From NCBI GenBank assembly GCA_002968845.1, contig PVBG01000004.1:248001-312000 (forward strand): 64,000 nucleotides of DNA, in the 5' to 3' direction. The position numbers and the translations under genes were made by a program. A model generated the notes under the pieces. The model saw only the letters and a program-made list of their open reading frames with translations. It ran no database searches and was not told the origin of the DNA. This document shows, piece after piece, positions 42,417-51,814 of this stretch (positions are counted from its first letter, which is position 1; every line of letters begins with the position of its first letter). Source of the DNA: Neorhizobium tomejilense (GTDB lineage: Bacteria > Pseudomonadota > Alphaproteobacteria > Rhizobiales > Rhizobiaceae).

Positions 42417-45400
42417 TCAGCCCTTCTGCACTGCGATCTTCTCGAAGGCTATTGCGATCTCCTGGCTGCCGTAGGGCTTCTTCAGAAGTACTGCGCCCTC
42501 TACTGCCGCTTCGTCCGGAATGCGGTCGTTGCCGGTCGCGAATACAATACCGACATCGGGAGATAGCTTGCGCGCCTGTTGTGCGAACTCGCCGCCGGAA
42601 AGACCCGGCAGGCCGAGATCGGTGACCACAACGTCAAAGCTGCGCGCCTCGATCATGGTAATCGCCTCCTCCGCGGTCGAGGCTTCGGAAACCTGGTGCC
42701 CCAGTTCGGCCAGCAGATCGGCCGTGCTCATGCGGATCAGGAAATCGTCCTCGACCAGCAGCACGGAATAGCGCGGCAGAACCGGCCGCGGCCCGATCGG
42801 CGCGGCGGGCGGCTTGGCTGCAAAAGACGCCCTCACCCGGTTGCGATGCTGCTGGCCGTTCAGCACGTGACGGATCTTTCGCGCCAAGGCCTCGCGGGTA
42901 TAGGGTTTCGAGAGCAATTCGACGCCGGGATCGAGCCGGCCGCCGTGCACGATCGAGTTTTCCGTATAACCCGAGGTGAACAGCACGGCGATATCCGGCA
43001 TCCGCTCGCGCGCGTGCCTGGCAAGCTCGGTGCTCTTCAGCGGCCCGGGCATCACCACATCGGTGAACAGAAGATCGACCGGCACGCCGCTTTCGATGAT
43101 ACTCAGCGCACCCGCAGCGTCCTTCGCCTTCAGCACCGCGTAACCGAGATCGCCGAGCAGCTCGACGACGGTGGCGCGCACCTGCTCGTCATCCTCCGCC
43201 ACCAGAATGGTTTCCGTGCCACCGGTCACCGGGCCGAAATCGGCGTCGGTCACCAGATCCTCACTGCGCTGGATGCGCGGGAAGTAGATCTTGACGGTCG
43301 TGCCCTGTCCAAGCTCGCTGTAGATCTTGATATGGCCGCCGGATTGCTTGACGAAACCGTAGACCATAGAGAGGCCGAGGCCGGTGCCCTTGCCGATGGG
43401 CTTCGTCGAGAAGAACGGTTCGAACACCTGTTCCATCACCTCCGGCGTCATGCCGGTGCCCGTGTCGGTCACCGCCAGCATGACATATTGGCCGGCCGGC
43501 ACGTCCGCATGCTGGCGCACATAATTGTCGTCAAGGAAAGCGTTGCCCGCCTCGATCGTCAACTTGCCGCCGCCTTCCATCGCGTCGCGGGCGTTGATCG
43601 CGAGGTTGAGCAGCGCATTCTCGATCTGGGTCGGGTCGACCAGCACATTCCAGAGGCCGCCGGAGCGGACCGTCTCGACCTCGATATCTTCGCCAAGCGT
43701 TCGGCGCAGCAGCTCTTCCATGCCGGTGAGGAACCGGCCGATATTGACGACCTTCGGCTCCAACGGCTGGCGGCGGCCGAAGGCGAGTAGCTGACTTGCG
43801 AGCTTGGAACCACGCTGCACCCCGGCAAGCGCATTCTCCACCCGGCGCCCGGCGCGCTCGTTGCCGGCAACGTCCTTGGCAAGAAGCTGAAGATTGCCGG
43901 AAATCACCTGCAGCAGGTTGTTGAAGTCGTGCGCGACGCCACCTGTCAGCTGGCCGAGCGCCTCCATCTTCTGGCTCTGGCGCAGCGCCTCTTCCATCTT
44001 CATGCGCTCCGAGATTTCGGAGGCGATCTTCTGTTCGAGGCCGGCGTTCAGCACCTGCAGCGCCTCTTCGGCGCGCTGGCGTTCTGCCAGGTCGCGTTCG
44101 GCGGCGCGGAAAAGCCGCGCATTGTCGATGGCGATCGCCACCTGGCCGGCAGCCCCCACCACCAGCCGCTCATGCTCCTCACGGAACTGAGCCGGCTCGG
44201 CATGGCCGAAGAACAGGCCGCCGAGCACCTCGCCGGAGCGGGAGATCACCGGAACCGTAAGATAGCTGCGCACCGGCAGATGACCCTTCGGCATGCCGAA
44301 ATACGGATCATTCCGGCCGTAGCGTGGGTCCGCCATGATATCGTCGGAGCGGATGACGCCCTCGCCGCTGAATGTCGGCGCGAAAACAGCCGTGTTGCGC
44401 GGCATCGGAAAATTCTCGAAAGCCGACCGGGGAACGCCGGACAGCGCATAGAGCATGTAGCTTTCGCCGCGGTCATTGACGACGTTGTAGAAGAAAGCAC
44501 CGAACTGCGCACCGGTCAGTTCGACGCCGGCGTCGGTGGTCATCTGCACCACCTTTTCAAGGTCGAGTTCGGCGGAAAGTTCGGCGCCGAGCCGGTTCAG
44601 CACCTCGAGATGCCGGGTTTCCTTAAGAAGCGCGATCTCCGCCTTCTTCTGGTCGGTGACGTCGCTGCCCTGGATGAAGATGCCGGTCGGCTGGCCGGCG
44701 TCGTCGACGATCGGCTGATAGACGAAATCCACAAAACGCTCTTCCGGCGGCTGTCCGGGACGGCGCGCCAACATTACGCTCACCCCTTGGCCGAGATGGG
44801 GACGGCCGCTTCTGCGGACCTCATCGAGCAGGTCGGAAAAACCCTGCTCTGCCACTTCCGGCAGGGCTTCGCGGATAGGTCGACCGAGCAGCTCGCGGCC
44901 GCCGACGAGGCGCATATAGGCGCCGTTCGCCATTTCGAAAACATGGTCCGGGCCGCTCACCATGGCCATGAAGCCCGGCGCCTGGTCGAACATCAGCCTC
45001 AGACGTTCGCCCTCGCCCTGCAGCCGTCGCTCCGCCCGCACCTTGGCAGTGTTCTCCACGACGATCGCCACCACGCCGAATGGCTTTCCGGCCTCGTCGT
45101 AGACCGGGGAATAATAGAGGTTCATGAAGGCGGAGGCCGGCACGCCGGAGCGGTCGAGCACCATCTCCTGGTCGGAATAGGCAAGCGTGCCGCCGGCAAA
45201 ACAGACCTTCATGACGTTGTCGTTGAAGTCGGCGACTTCAGGCCAGCCCTCGCGCACCTTGGAGCCGAGGATGCCGGGATGGCGCCGTCCGGCAAAATCG
45301 GAATAGGCTTCGTTATAGATCATCACGCCGTCCTCGTTCCACAGCGTGACGATCGGGACCGGCGAACGGAGCATGAGGGAAATCGTGGTCTTAAGGCTCT

Positions 45401-45518
45401 GCGGCCAGGTGGCGATCGGCCCAAGCGAGGTGCCTGCCCAATCGAAAGCCGCAATAAGACGGGCCATTTCGCCGCTATGGGAAAGAAAGGCTGTCTCGGC
45501 AGTCGAATGATTCATCAT
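42417..45518 (-). CDS. Hybrid sensor histidine kinase with two receiver domains
   Basis: 1033 aa soluble kinase. Order: PAS (about 45-150), PAS (about 170-290), GAF (about 310-460, [16 protein letters not shown]...), HisKA with phospho-acceptor His530 in [16 protein letters not shown], HATPase with [13 protein letters not shown] N box and [11 protein letters not shown], then two REC domains: [19 protein letters not shown] (about 755-870) and [19 protein letters not shown] (about 905-1025). No transmembrane segment. The HDFNN type belongs to the HWE-distinct, GGVAHDFNN class of alphaproteobacteria. No partner regulator or output domain is adjacent; signal unknown. Confidence 0.9.
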   Translation of the reverse strand: MMNHSTAETAFLSHSGEMARLIAAFDWAGTSLGPIATWPQSLKTTISLMLRSPVPIVTLWNEDGVMIYNEAYSDFAGRRHPGILGSKVREGWPEVADFNDNVMKVCFAGGTLAYSDQEMVLDRSGVPASAFMNLYYSPVYDEAGKPFGVVAIVVENTAKVRAERRLQGEGERLRLMFDQAPGFMAMVSGPDHVFEMANGAYMRLVGGRELLGRPIREALPEVAEQGFSDLLDEVRRSGRPHLGQGVSVMLARRPGQPPEERFVDFVYQPIVDDAGQPTGIFIQGSDVTDQKKAEIALLKETRHLEVLNRLGAELSAELDLEKVVQMTTDAGVELTGAQFGAFFYNVVNDRGESYMLYALSGVPRSAFENFPMPRNTAVFAPTFSGEGVIRSDDIMADPRYGRNDPYFGMPKGHLPVRSYLTVPVISRSGEVLGGLFFGHAEPAQFREEHERLVVGAAGQVAIAIDNARLFRAAERDLAERQRAEEALQVLNAGLEQKIASEISERMKMEEALRQSQKMEALGQLTGGVAHDFNNLLQVISGNLQLLAKDVAGNERAGRRVENALAGVQRGSKLASQLLAFGRRQPLEPKVVNIGRFLTGMEELLRRTLGEDIEVETVRSGGLWNVLVDPTQIENALLNLAINARDAMEGGGKLTIEAGNAFLDDNYVRQHADVPAGQYVMLAVTDTGTGMTPEVMEQVFEPFFSTKPIGKGTGLGLSMVYGFVKQSGGHIKIYSELGQGTTVKIYFPRIQRSEDLVTDADFGPVTGGTETILVAEDDEQVRATVVELLGDLGYAVLKAKDAAGALSIIESGVPVDLLFTDVVMPGPLKSTELARHARERMPDIAVLFTSGYTENSIVHGGRLDPGVELLSKPYTREALARKIRHVLNGQQHRNRVRASFAAKPPAAPIGPRPVLPRYSVLLVEDDFLIRMSTADLLAELGHQVSEASTAEEAITMIEARSFDVVVTDLGLPGLSGGEFAQQARKLSPDVGIVFATGNDRIPDEAAVEGAVLLKKPYGSQEIAIAFEKIAVQKG

Positions 45519-45659
45519 CGGGCTTTCGGCGGCGATCGGCTATGCCGTCTTACATGACAACGATCACCTGAGACAGCCTTTTTGACAATCGTCAACTAGG
45601 GCATTGCCACGAAAAAGCCATGGGCGCCGACGGCTATTTTCGCCGCAGTCCGAAGGACC

Positions 45660-46064
45660 TTAGGCGAGGTCCGTACGGGCGAAGTCGTCGCCCTTGTAGA
45701 GCAGCGACAGGCCGCGGTTTTTAGCACAGGCATAAGAGAGACAGTCGGCCAGATTGAGCTGCGCCGGGTGTCCCCTGTCCTTGCCGTAATCCCGGAAAGC
45801 CCGGATCGCCAGCTCGCCATCCGCTTGCTCGATTGGGACGATCTGGATTTTCGCCTCTTTGAAGAAAGAGGATAGACCTTGCTCAATGACGATGGGATCC
45901 TCATCGAGCTTCGTCGACAGCCTCATGGCAGTCTCAAGTACGACCAAGGCGCTGGTGCAGAGGTTTTCCGCCACTTCGATCTTGCTTATCCACTGTGGGG
46001 CATCCTCCTCCTTGGAAAAGATTGCGACGATGACGGAAGTATCGACGAACACTAATGGCCCCAC
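45660..46064 (-). CDS. vapC: PIN-domain toxin VapC
   Basis: 134 aa. PIN ribonuclease: acidic residues in VFVDTSVIV, LVVLETAMR, LNLADCLSY and GDDFARTD make the metal site. Length is normal (about 130). Overlaps the vapB stop by 13 nt. Targets of VapC toxins are commonly tRNA or rRNA. Intact module. Confidence 0.9.
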   Translation of the reverse strand: MGPLVFVDTSVIVAIFSKEEDAPQWISKIEVAENLCTSALVVLETAMRLSTKLDEDPIVIEQGLSSFFKEAKIQIVPIEQADGELAIRAFRDYGKDRGHPAQLNLADCLSYACAKNRGLSLLYKGDDFARTDLA

Positions 46065-46294
46065 ATTTCGTCGATTTCTTCTTTGGTCATGTCCCGTCCC
46101 TCGCCACCCTTGATGGCGTGAAGGCGATCGACGATTTTCATCACACGTTCCTGCAGGGGCGCTTCCGCCTGCTCCTCTTTTGAAAGCTTCTCCTCAAGCG
46201 CCTCGATTACCGCCTCGGTCATGCTGACGTTACGTTTTTTTGCAAGCCGTTCCGCGAGTTCGCGGGCACGGGGATCACGTATCTGCAGGTTCAT
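46052..46294 (-). CDS. vapB: VapB-family antitoxin
   Basis: 80 aa. N-terminal MNLQIRDPRARELAERLAKK followed by NVSMTEAVIEALEEKL is the Psk/ribbon-helix-helix type of VapB; the C-terminal GEGRDMTKEEIDEMWGH binds VapC. The ATG at 46294 is chosen because the conserved MNLQIRDP start aligns there; upstream in-frame codons run into the operator. A double palindrome stands before the start. Confidence 0.87.
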   Translation of the reverse strand: MNLQIRDPRARELAERLAKKRNVSMTEAVIEALEEKLSKEEQAEAPLQERVMKIVDRLHAIKGGEGRDMTKEEIDEMWGH

Positions 46295-46310
46295 GGCAGT
46301 CGCTCCGGTC

Positions 46311-46345
46311 TTTGTCATGACAGATACCACATCCGTCATGACAAA
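46311..46345. promoter_or_regulatory. Double palindromic operator of vapBC
   Basis: TTTGTCATGA (46311-46320) and TCATGACAAA (46336-46345) are a perfect inverted repeat separated by 15 bp, and each half contains TGTCATGACA or nearly so, a palindrome itself. This suits binding of two VapB dimers. Inferred operator. Confidence 0.65.
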
Positions 46346-46360
46346 GCGAGCGAAACCCTG

Positions 46361-46876
46361 TCAGCTGCAACGCCCTGCCTGGGTCAACGCCGCACTCACG
46401 CCGGAAAGCGAGAAGGTGTAGCTGGTCTGCGTGCCGCGCTGGGAGACCGCCTCGAGCGTCATGCTGCTTCCCGATTTCATCGCCGCGATGAGTGCGGCAT
46501 CGATGCTCTCCTGCTTCGTCCAGCCGGAATTGCCCTTCGGCTCCAGGGCGAAGGTCCGGCCGTCGACGGTGACCGTCATCTGCGATCCGCCCTTGAGGTC
46601 GTAACCCATGATCGCCTGCGGGTAGAAGCCGGACCCGGAAGGCTTTGGTGCAACCAGGAAAAAGTTGTCGCCGTGATCGACATTGGCGGGCTGCATCTGG
46701 GTCGGCGTGGTCAGCACGTAACAGGTCGTACCGCCGTCGCCCTTGTAGGAATAGAGACCCCAGGCATCGAATTTTCTCACCATGCTCGGGGTGGGCTGGG
46801 CAAGGACGGGTGCTGCGATTGTGGAAAGAGCAAGCGCGGAAAGGGCGAAAAGCTTGATGGACAATCTTGTCTCCAT
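46361..46876 (-). CDS. IalB-like (invasion-associated locus B) periplasmic protein
   Basis: 171 aa. Signal peptide METRLSIKLFALSALALST with cleavage near VLAQP. The mature protein shows WGLYSYKGDGGTTCYVLTTP, GYDLKGGSQMTVTVDG and a late Cys (AGRCS), features of the IalB family found in Brucella, Bartonella and rhizobia (Bartonella IalB is linked to erythrocyte entry). In a plant- or soil-associated organism it is simply an exported protein of unclear role. A longer frame upstream lacks a start signal. Confidence 0.8.
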   Translation of the reverse strand: METRLSIKLFALSALALSTIAAPVLAQPTPSMVRKFDAWGLYSYKGDGGTTCYVLTTPTQMQPANVDHGDNFFLVAPKPSGSGFYPQAIMGYDLKGGSQMTVTVDGRTFALEPKGNSGWTKQESIDAALIAAMKSGSSMTLEAVSQRGTQTSYTFSLSGVSAALTQAGRCS

Positions 46877-47040
46877 GGTCGGAAATGGCGAGGGAGCCGC
46901 GGCGGCGATGACCGCGCGCAGAAGATAGCCCATTCAAAAATCGATCGGTTATCACAAGGTTAATTGCATCGGGCGCAGATCCCGAAACGAGGCACTCGCA
47001 GGGCCCGGATGAGGCCAGATCGTGATCCGCGTTACTTTGC

Positions 47041-47065
47041 GCTTCCCCCGGGTTTCGGGGGAAGC
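47041..47065. repeat. Perfect GC-rich hairpin
   Basis: GCTTCCCCC (47041-47049), 7 nt loop, GGGGGAAGC (47057-47065), in the gap between the IalB-like gene and the methyltransferase gene. No T-run on either strand. Possibly a transcript end for the methyltransferase gene or part of its 3' region. Confidence 0.4.
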
Positions 47066-47152
47066 GGTCAAAGGTTAATGCCCCACGGTCACAGCCCGGT
47101 CACAATCATGTCAGGCGGCCATAAATGCTGTGCACATTTGCCGTGGGTCGAA

Positions 47153-47174
47153 AGGTGGCCGCCAGGGGCCACCT
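47153..47174 (-). terminator. Possible terminator of the methyltransferase gene
   Basis: AGGTGGCC (47153-47160) pairs with GGCCACCT (47167-47174), 13 nt after the methyltransferase stop. On the minus strand it is followed only by TTTC, so termination is uncertain. Confidence 0.4.
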
Positions 47175-47186
47175 CATATCGGGAGA

Positions 47187-47972
47187 TTATTCCGGCTTCG
47201 TCGCGCAGATCGCGAAGCGTTCCTGCACCATACGTTCGAGACCGCGCAGGAAGGGCATCTTTCGGGCCTGGGCCCAATGGATGTCGGACAGCTTGCGGTC
47301 GACGACGATGTTGACGAAACCCGCCTTGGTCAGCAGATCGACCACTGCTTCAGCCGGCATCGCGTCGGAGAAATAGACGCGCGAGCGGATGTTCTGGTGA
47401 CGGGCCGCCATGGCAGGGCTCATGTGGCTCGGCGCAGGCTTGCCGGTGATTCTCGACCAGAACTTCTGCAGGCCCTTGACCCAGGTCTCCTTGCCCATGT
47501 TGCCATCGAGGATCAGCACCTTGCCGCCCGGCTTCAGGACGGAGAGCCATTCCGCAAAGGCGGCCGACGGATCGACCAGCGTCCACACCAGATGCCGGTT
47601 GGTGATGACGTCGTAGCTGTTCTTCGGCTCCATGGTGTTTTCAGCATCGCCGGACACGAAGCGGATATCGGTGCCCCGCTTCTCGGCCTTCGCGCGCGCT
47701 TGGCCCAGCATCGCATCCGACCAGTCGAGCCCGGTGACCTTGAAACCCACGTCGTTCATCAGATGCGAAATGACGGCGGTGCCGCAGGCGAGGTCCAAAG
47801 CGGCACGGCCGGTGCCATCGCCCAGATGCTTGCGGATCAGCCGCTGCCAGCCCTTGCGTTCTTCCTCCGAGAAGATTTCATGGCCGACGCTCTCGTCAAA
47901 CGTCGCCGCCCTCTCCGACCAGAAGTCGCGGATTTCATCACGGATGGAATAGTTAGAGTTCATCGAATTCAT
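47187..47972 (-). CDS. Class I SAM-dependent methyltransferase
   Basis: About 261 aa. Motif I ALDLACGTAVISH near residue 63, acidic end of strand 2 in VTGLDWSDAML, FVSGDAENTM, and post-I LKPGGKVLILDGNMGKETW. UbiE/small-molecule type; N-terminus SIRDEIRDFWSERAATFDES is as in methyltransferases acting on lipids or siderophore-like compounds. Start is unclear (ATG at 47972 or 47963, neither with a good ribosome site). Divergent from an iron-complex-type ABC importer with a candidate RirA box between, so it may act in metal-chelate metabolism (inference). Confidence 0.78.
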   Translation of the reverse strand: MNSMNSNYSIRDEIRDFWSERAATFDESVGHEIFSEEERKGWQRLIRKHLGDGTGRAALDLACGTAVISHLMNDVGFKVTGLDWSDAMLGQARAKAEKRGTDIRFVSGDAENTMEPKNSYDVITNRHLVWTLVDPSAAFAEWLSVLKPGGKVLILDGNMGKETWVKGLQKFWSRITGKPAPSHMSPAMAARHQNIRSRVYFSDAMPAEAVVDLLTKAGFVNIVVDRKLSDIHWAQARKMPFLRGLERMVQERFAICATKPE

Positions 47973-48025
47973 TATAGGCGCCCCGACAGTCAGACTACTT
48001 TGGAAAAGCTCTAAAACATAGAACT

Positions 48026-48040
48026 TGATTCCAAAAGTCA
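48026..48040. promoter_or_regulatory. Candidate RirA (iron-responsive) box
   Basis: TGA-N9-TCA, sequence TGATTCCAAAAGTCA, in the 115 bp between the methyltransferase and the ABC importer genes. The rhizobial IRO box has this core. The motif is short, so chance occurrence is possible (roughly 3% in a gap this size, by my own estimate). Confidence 0.45.
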
Positions 48041-48087
48041 TATTTCATATGCATGCGGACATTATCAGACATCGGGGGAGTTTCCAG

Positions 48088-49224
48088 GTGAATTTCGCGA
48101 AAATGCTTGCAACATCGACGGTTGTGCTGGCGAGCCTTCTGCCCTTTTCCGTGCTGGCGCAGTCGTTCACCGTCAAGGACGTGGCCGGCCGCGAAGTGAC
48201 GTTCGACAAGCCGGTTGAGCGCGTCATTCTGGGGGAAGGCCGGATGCTTTATTCGGTTGCTCCGATCGAAAAGGAAGATCCCTTCGCCAAGATCGTCGGC
48301 TGGCGCAACGACCTGTTGACCACCGACAAGGACGGTTACGACACCTATCTCGCGAAATTCCCGAAGGGCAAGGAACTGCCTTTCCTCGGCAATCTGACCG
48401 ACGGCACGCTTCAGACCGAGACCGTCGTCAAGCTGAACCCGGATGTCATGCTGCTGCCGATCGGCAACAAGAAGGCTGCCGACGAGGTTAAGCTCGAGGA
48501 GATGCTGAACAAGATCGGCGTGAAGATCGTCTATATCGACTTCCGCGAGCAGATTCTTGCCAATACCGAACCGAGCCTCAAGGTGCTCGGCAAACTTTTC
48601 GGCCACGAGGACCGCGCCGAAGCCGTCGCCGCCTATTGGAAGCAGCAGATGGCGCGGGTGACGGACAAGCTCAAGACCGCCAACCCGAAGAAACCCAATG
48701 TCTTCATGTATCGTGCGGCCGGCCTGGTTGAGTGCTGCGGCACGTTCGGTCCGGACAATTTCGGTTTGATGGTGGATTGGGCCGGCGGCCATAACCTCGG
48801 TTCGGACTTCCTGCCCGGTTATACGGGCTCGATCAATGCCGAGCAGGTCGTCGCCTCCAATCCGGATGTCATCGTCGTCACCGGTTCCAACTGGAGCCAG
48901 ACCAAGAACGCCAAGGACTTCGTGAATGTCGGTCCGACGGCCGCCGCAACGGCCGAGAACAGCGGCAAGTCGCTGGACGCCCTGATGCAGAACGCCGCCT
49001 TTACTGGTTCCAAGGCGGTCGCGGGCGGCAGTGTGCATGCGATCTGGCACCAGTTCTATACGAGCCCCTACCAGTTTGCCGCCGTCCAGCAGATGGCGAA
49101 ATGGTTCCATCCCGACCTGTTCGCCGATCTCGATCCGGACGCGACCTTCAAGGAATTCCACGAGAAATTCCTGCCGGTCCCTTATCAGCCGGGTTACTGG
49201 CTGGACGCCAAGGCAGCGAAGTAA
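48088..49224 (+). CDS. Iron-complex-type ABC transporter, periplasmic binding protein
   Basis: 378 aa. GTG start with GGGGGAG 7 nt upstream; signal peptide NFAKMLATSTVVLASLLPF, cleaved near VLAQ. The mature protein has the FecB/BtuF fold: VKDVAGREVTFDKPVERVIL opening, VVKLNPDVMLLP, IVYIDFREQI, and SNPDVIVVTGSNW. Two adjacent cysteines (GLVECCGTFGP) are unusual for the family and could bind a metal or heme. It delivers a ferric siderophore, heme or cobalamin-like ligand to the permease encoded next. Co-transcribed with permease and ATPase. Confidence 0.9.
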   Translation: MNFAKMLATSTVVLASLLPFSVLAQSFTVKDVAGREVTFDKPVERVILGEGRMLYSVAPIEKEDPFAKIVGWRNDLLTTDKDGYDTYLAKFPKGKELPFLGNLTDGTLQTETVVKLNPDVMLLPIGNKKAADEVKLEEMLNKIGVKIVYIDFREQILANTEPSLKVLGKLFGHEDRAEAVAAYWKQQMARVTDKLKTANPKKPNVFMYRAAGLVECCGTFGPDNFGLMVDWAGGHNLGSDFLPGYTGSINAEQVVASNPDVIVVTGSNWSQTKNAKDFVNVGPTAAATAENSGKSLDALMQNAAFTGSKAVAGGSVHAIWHQFYTSPYQFAAVQQMAKWFHPDLFADLDPDATFKEFHEKFLPVPYQPGYWLDAKAAK

Positions 49225-49230
49225 ACCGAT

Positions 49231-50307
49231 ATGGCCGAGATCGCCGCATTGCCATTGCCGATCGAAGCTGAAGCGGGGCGGGAGCGCTACCGCGCCCTCG
49301 CCCGTCGCAAGCTTCTGATCCTCGCCGCCATGACAGCCGCTCTGTGTCTGTCATTTGCCGTCGATCTCGCCTGGGGGCCAGCTCGCTACAGCCTCGGCGA
49401 AGTCGTCGCTGCGTTGATAAACCCCTCCTCCGTCTCGGCCCAGATACGGGCGGTCGTCTGGGATATCCGCATGCCGGTCGCCGTGATGGCAATCGTGGTC
49501 GGGGCCGCGCTGTCGGTCGCCGGTGCGCAGATGCAGACGATCCTGGCCAACCCGCTCGCAAGCCCGTTCACGCTCGGCATCTCGGCGGCTGCCAGTTTCG
49601 GGGCGGCGCTGGCGATCGTCACCAGCGTCTCCATCCTGCCGGTCGCGGCCACCCTGCTGGTGCCGGTCAACGCCTTCATCATGGCGCTGATCGCCACGCT
49701 GTTCATCCATTTCATCTCGCAGATGCGCGGCGTTTCGGTGCAGACGGTCGTCCTGCTCGGCATCGCGCTGGTCTTCACCTTCAACGCGCTGCTCGCCTTC
49801 CTGCAATATCTCGCTTCCGAGCAGGCGCTGTCGGCGGTCGTCTTCTGGACCATGGGCAGCCTCACCAAGGCGACCTGGCCGAAGATCGGCATCACCCTTG
49901 CCGTCCTGTTGATCGCGCTGCCGCTGTTTGCGCGCCACGCCTGGGCGCTGACCGCGATCCGGCTCGGCGAGGACAAGGCCGCGAGCTTCGGCGTCAATGT
50001 CCGGCGCATCCGGCTCGAAACCATGCTGATCATCTCGCTGCTCGCCGCCGTCCCGGTCAGCTTCGTCGGCACGATCGGTTTCGTCGGCCTGGTCGGCCCA
50101 CATATCGCCCGCATGATCCTCGGCGAAGACCAGCGTTTCTTCCTGCCGGGCTCGATCCTGTCGGGAGCGCTGCTTCTGTCGGTCACCTCTATCGTCTCGA
50201 AGTCGATCATCCCGGGCGTGGTCTTCCCGATCGGCATCATCACGGCGCTGGTCGGCGTGCCGTTCTTCTTCTCGCTCATCCTCTCGAACCGGAGCCGGTC
50301 ATGGTAG
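49231..50307 (+). CDS. Iron-complex-type ABC transporter, permease
   Basis: 358 aa FecCD-family permease with about 9-10 transmembrane helices. Typical parts: IRMPVAVMAIVVGAALSVAG, ANPLASPFTLGISAAASFGA, the coupling segment RLGEDKAASFGVNVRR and FVGLVGPHIARMILGEDQRF. One gene, so a homodimeric channel, as in BtuC/HmuU. Its stop overlaps the ATPase ATG (ATGGTAG). Confidence 0.92.
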   Translation: MAEIAALPLPIEAEAGRERYRALARRKLLILAAMTAALCLSFAVDLAWGPARYSLGEVVAALINPSSVSAQIRAVVWDIRMPVAVMAIVVGAALSVAGAQMQTILANPLASPFTLGISAAASFGAALAIVTSVSILPVAATLLVPVNAFIMALIATLFIHFISQMRGVSVQTVVLLGIALVFTFNALLAFLQYLASEQALSAVVFWTMGSLTKATWPKIGITLAVLLIALPLFARHAWALTAIRLGEDKAASFGVNVRRIRLETMLIISLLAAVPVSFVGTIGFVGLVGPHIARMILGEDQRFFLPGSILSGALLLSVTSIVSKSIIPGVVFPIGIITALVGVPFFFSLILSNRSRSW

Positions 50308-51053
50308 CGCTGCAACTGCAATCGGTCGGCGCCTATCACGGCCGCAAGCTGTTCGTGGAAGACGTGACGACGCCGGTCATGAAGGCGGGAGAGCTGATCG
50401 CCGTCATAGGCCCGAACGCCGCCGGCAAGTCGACGCTGTTCAAGCGCATCACCGGCCTTCTGAAGGGCCCTGGCAAAATCGTCATCGATGGCGCCAGGAG
50501 CAGGAACACCATCACCTACATGCCGCAGGACACTTCGGCCAATGCGGTGCTGACCGTCTACGAATCCATTCTTCTCGCCCACAAGCAGGGCCAATCCTGG
50601 ACCGTCAGCGACAGCGACCTCTCGTTCATCGACGAAATCATGAGGGCGCTCAACATCACCTCCATCGCGTTTCGCGATCTCGGCGCGCTCTCCGGCGGCC
50701 AGCGCCAGCTGGTGTCGATCGCCCAGGCGCTCGTGCGCGAACCGGAAATCATGCTGATGGACGAACCGACCAGCGCGCTCGACCTTCACCGCCAGGTCGA
50801 GGTGCTGGATTTCATGCGGCGTCGGGCGCGCTCGAAAGGCATGATCGTGATGATCGCCATCCATGACCTCAACCAGGCCCTGCGTTTTGCCGACAAGGTC
50901 CTGGTGATCGCCAACGGCCGCATGCGCGCCTGCGGCAACGCGCGCGAAGTCGTCACCGTCGACATGCTGCGCGACGTCTACAAGGTCCACGCCCGCATCG
51001 AGAAATGCTCGATGGACCACGACCACGTGATCGTCGATGGGACGGCACACTAA
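50301..51053 (+). CDS. Iron-complex-type ABC transporter, ATPase
   Basis: 250 aa FepC/BtuD-type ABC ATPase: Walker A GPNAAGKST near residue 37, Q-loop YMPQDTSA, signature ALSGGQRQL near 133, Walker B IMLMDEPTSALD and the switch His in AIHDLNQ. The signature is normal. It completes the importer. A hairpin terminator follows at 51063. Confidence 0.93.
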   Translation: MVALQLQSVGAYHGRKLFVEDVTTPVMKAGELIAVIGPNAAGKSTLFKRITGLLKGPGKIVIDGARSRNTITYMPQDTSANAVLTVYESILLAHKQGQSWTVSDSDLSFIDEIMRALNITSIAFRDLGALSGGQRQLVSIAQALVREPEIMLMDEPTSALDLHRQVEVLDFMRRRARSKGMIVMIAIHDLNQALRFADKVLVIANGRMRACGNAREVVTVDMLRDVYKVHARIEKCSMDHDHVIVDGTAH

Positions 51054-51062
51054 TCAGCGAAA

Positions 51063-51084
51063 GGGAAGACGCCCTCGTCTTCCC
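51063..51084. terminator. Bidirectional hairpin between convergent operons
   Basis: GGGAAGACG (51063-51071), CCCT, CGTCTTCCC (51076-51084), between the stop codons of the importer ATPase and livF. Little T on either side, but the stem is perfect and the position fits shared termination. Confidence 0.6.
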
Positions 51085-51094
51085 CGTTTCCCGC

Positions 51095-51814
51095 CTAGTG
51101 CGGTGCACCCTTTTCCACGGTCAGATGCTTTCCGAGGATATCCTCGTTGGCGAGCAGGTCGGCGCTGGTACCCTGGTAGACGATCGCGCCGCGATCGAGA
51201 ATGACGGCGTCGTCGGAGAGCGGCAGCACCTTGCGGGCCTTCTGCTCGATGATGATGGCCGACATGCCCTCGCCCTGGGTAATGCGCTGGATCGCCGAAA
51301 GCAGTTCATCGACGATGATCGGCGCCAGGCCTTCGGTCGGCTCGTCGAGGAGAAGCAGTTTCGGATTGACCATCAGCGCCCGCCCGACCGCCAGCATCTG
51401 CTGTTCGCCGCCGGAGAGCTGGTTGCCGAGGTTCTTGCGGCGCTCTTTGAGACGCGGGAACATCGTATAGACCCGTTCCAGCGTCCAGACGCCGGGGCGT
51501 GCGATCGCGGTCATGTTTTCCTCGACGGTCAGCGACTTGAAGATATTGCGCTCCTGCGGCACCCAGCCGATGCCTGCCGCGGCACGCCGGTCGGCCCGCA
51601 GTTTCGTCACGTCGCGCCCCATCAGGTGGATCGAGCCGGAGTGATGCGTGGTGACGCCAGCGAGCGTGTTGACGAAGGTCGTCTTGCCGGTGCCGTTGCG
51701 GCCGAGCAGCGCCAGCGTTTTGCCCTCTTCGATCGTCAGGCTGATGCCGGCGAGAACGCTCGCCTCACCATAACCCGCGACCAGCTTTTCGGTGACCAGA
51801 ACCGGGGCACTCAT
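51095..51814 (-). CDS. livF: Branched-chain amino acid-type ABC transporter ATPase LivF
   Basis: 239 aa. Walker A GRNGTGKTTFVN, signature LSGGEQQMLAVGRAL, Walker B LLLLDEPTEGLAP and the LivF-specific IIIEQKARKVL switch. Energises import with LivG. Overlaps livG by 4 nt; last gene of the operon. Confidence 0.93.
   Translation of the reverse strand: MSAPVLVTEKLVAGYGEASVLAGISLTIEEGKTLALLGRNGTGKTTFVNTLAGVTTHHSGSIHLMGRDVTKLRADRRAAAGIGWVPQERNIFKSLTVEENMTAIARPGVWTLERVYTMFPRLKERRKNLGNQLSGGEQQMLAVGRALMVNPKLLLLDEPTEGLAPIIVDELLSAIQRITQGEGMSAIIIEQKARKVLPLSDDAVILDRGAIVYQGTSADLLANEDILGKHLTVEKGAPH

Noticed and set aside
46934..47186. A gene between the IalB-like and methyltransferase genes
   Set aside because: Only short frames without start signals; hairpins seen but no coding evidence.
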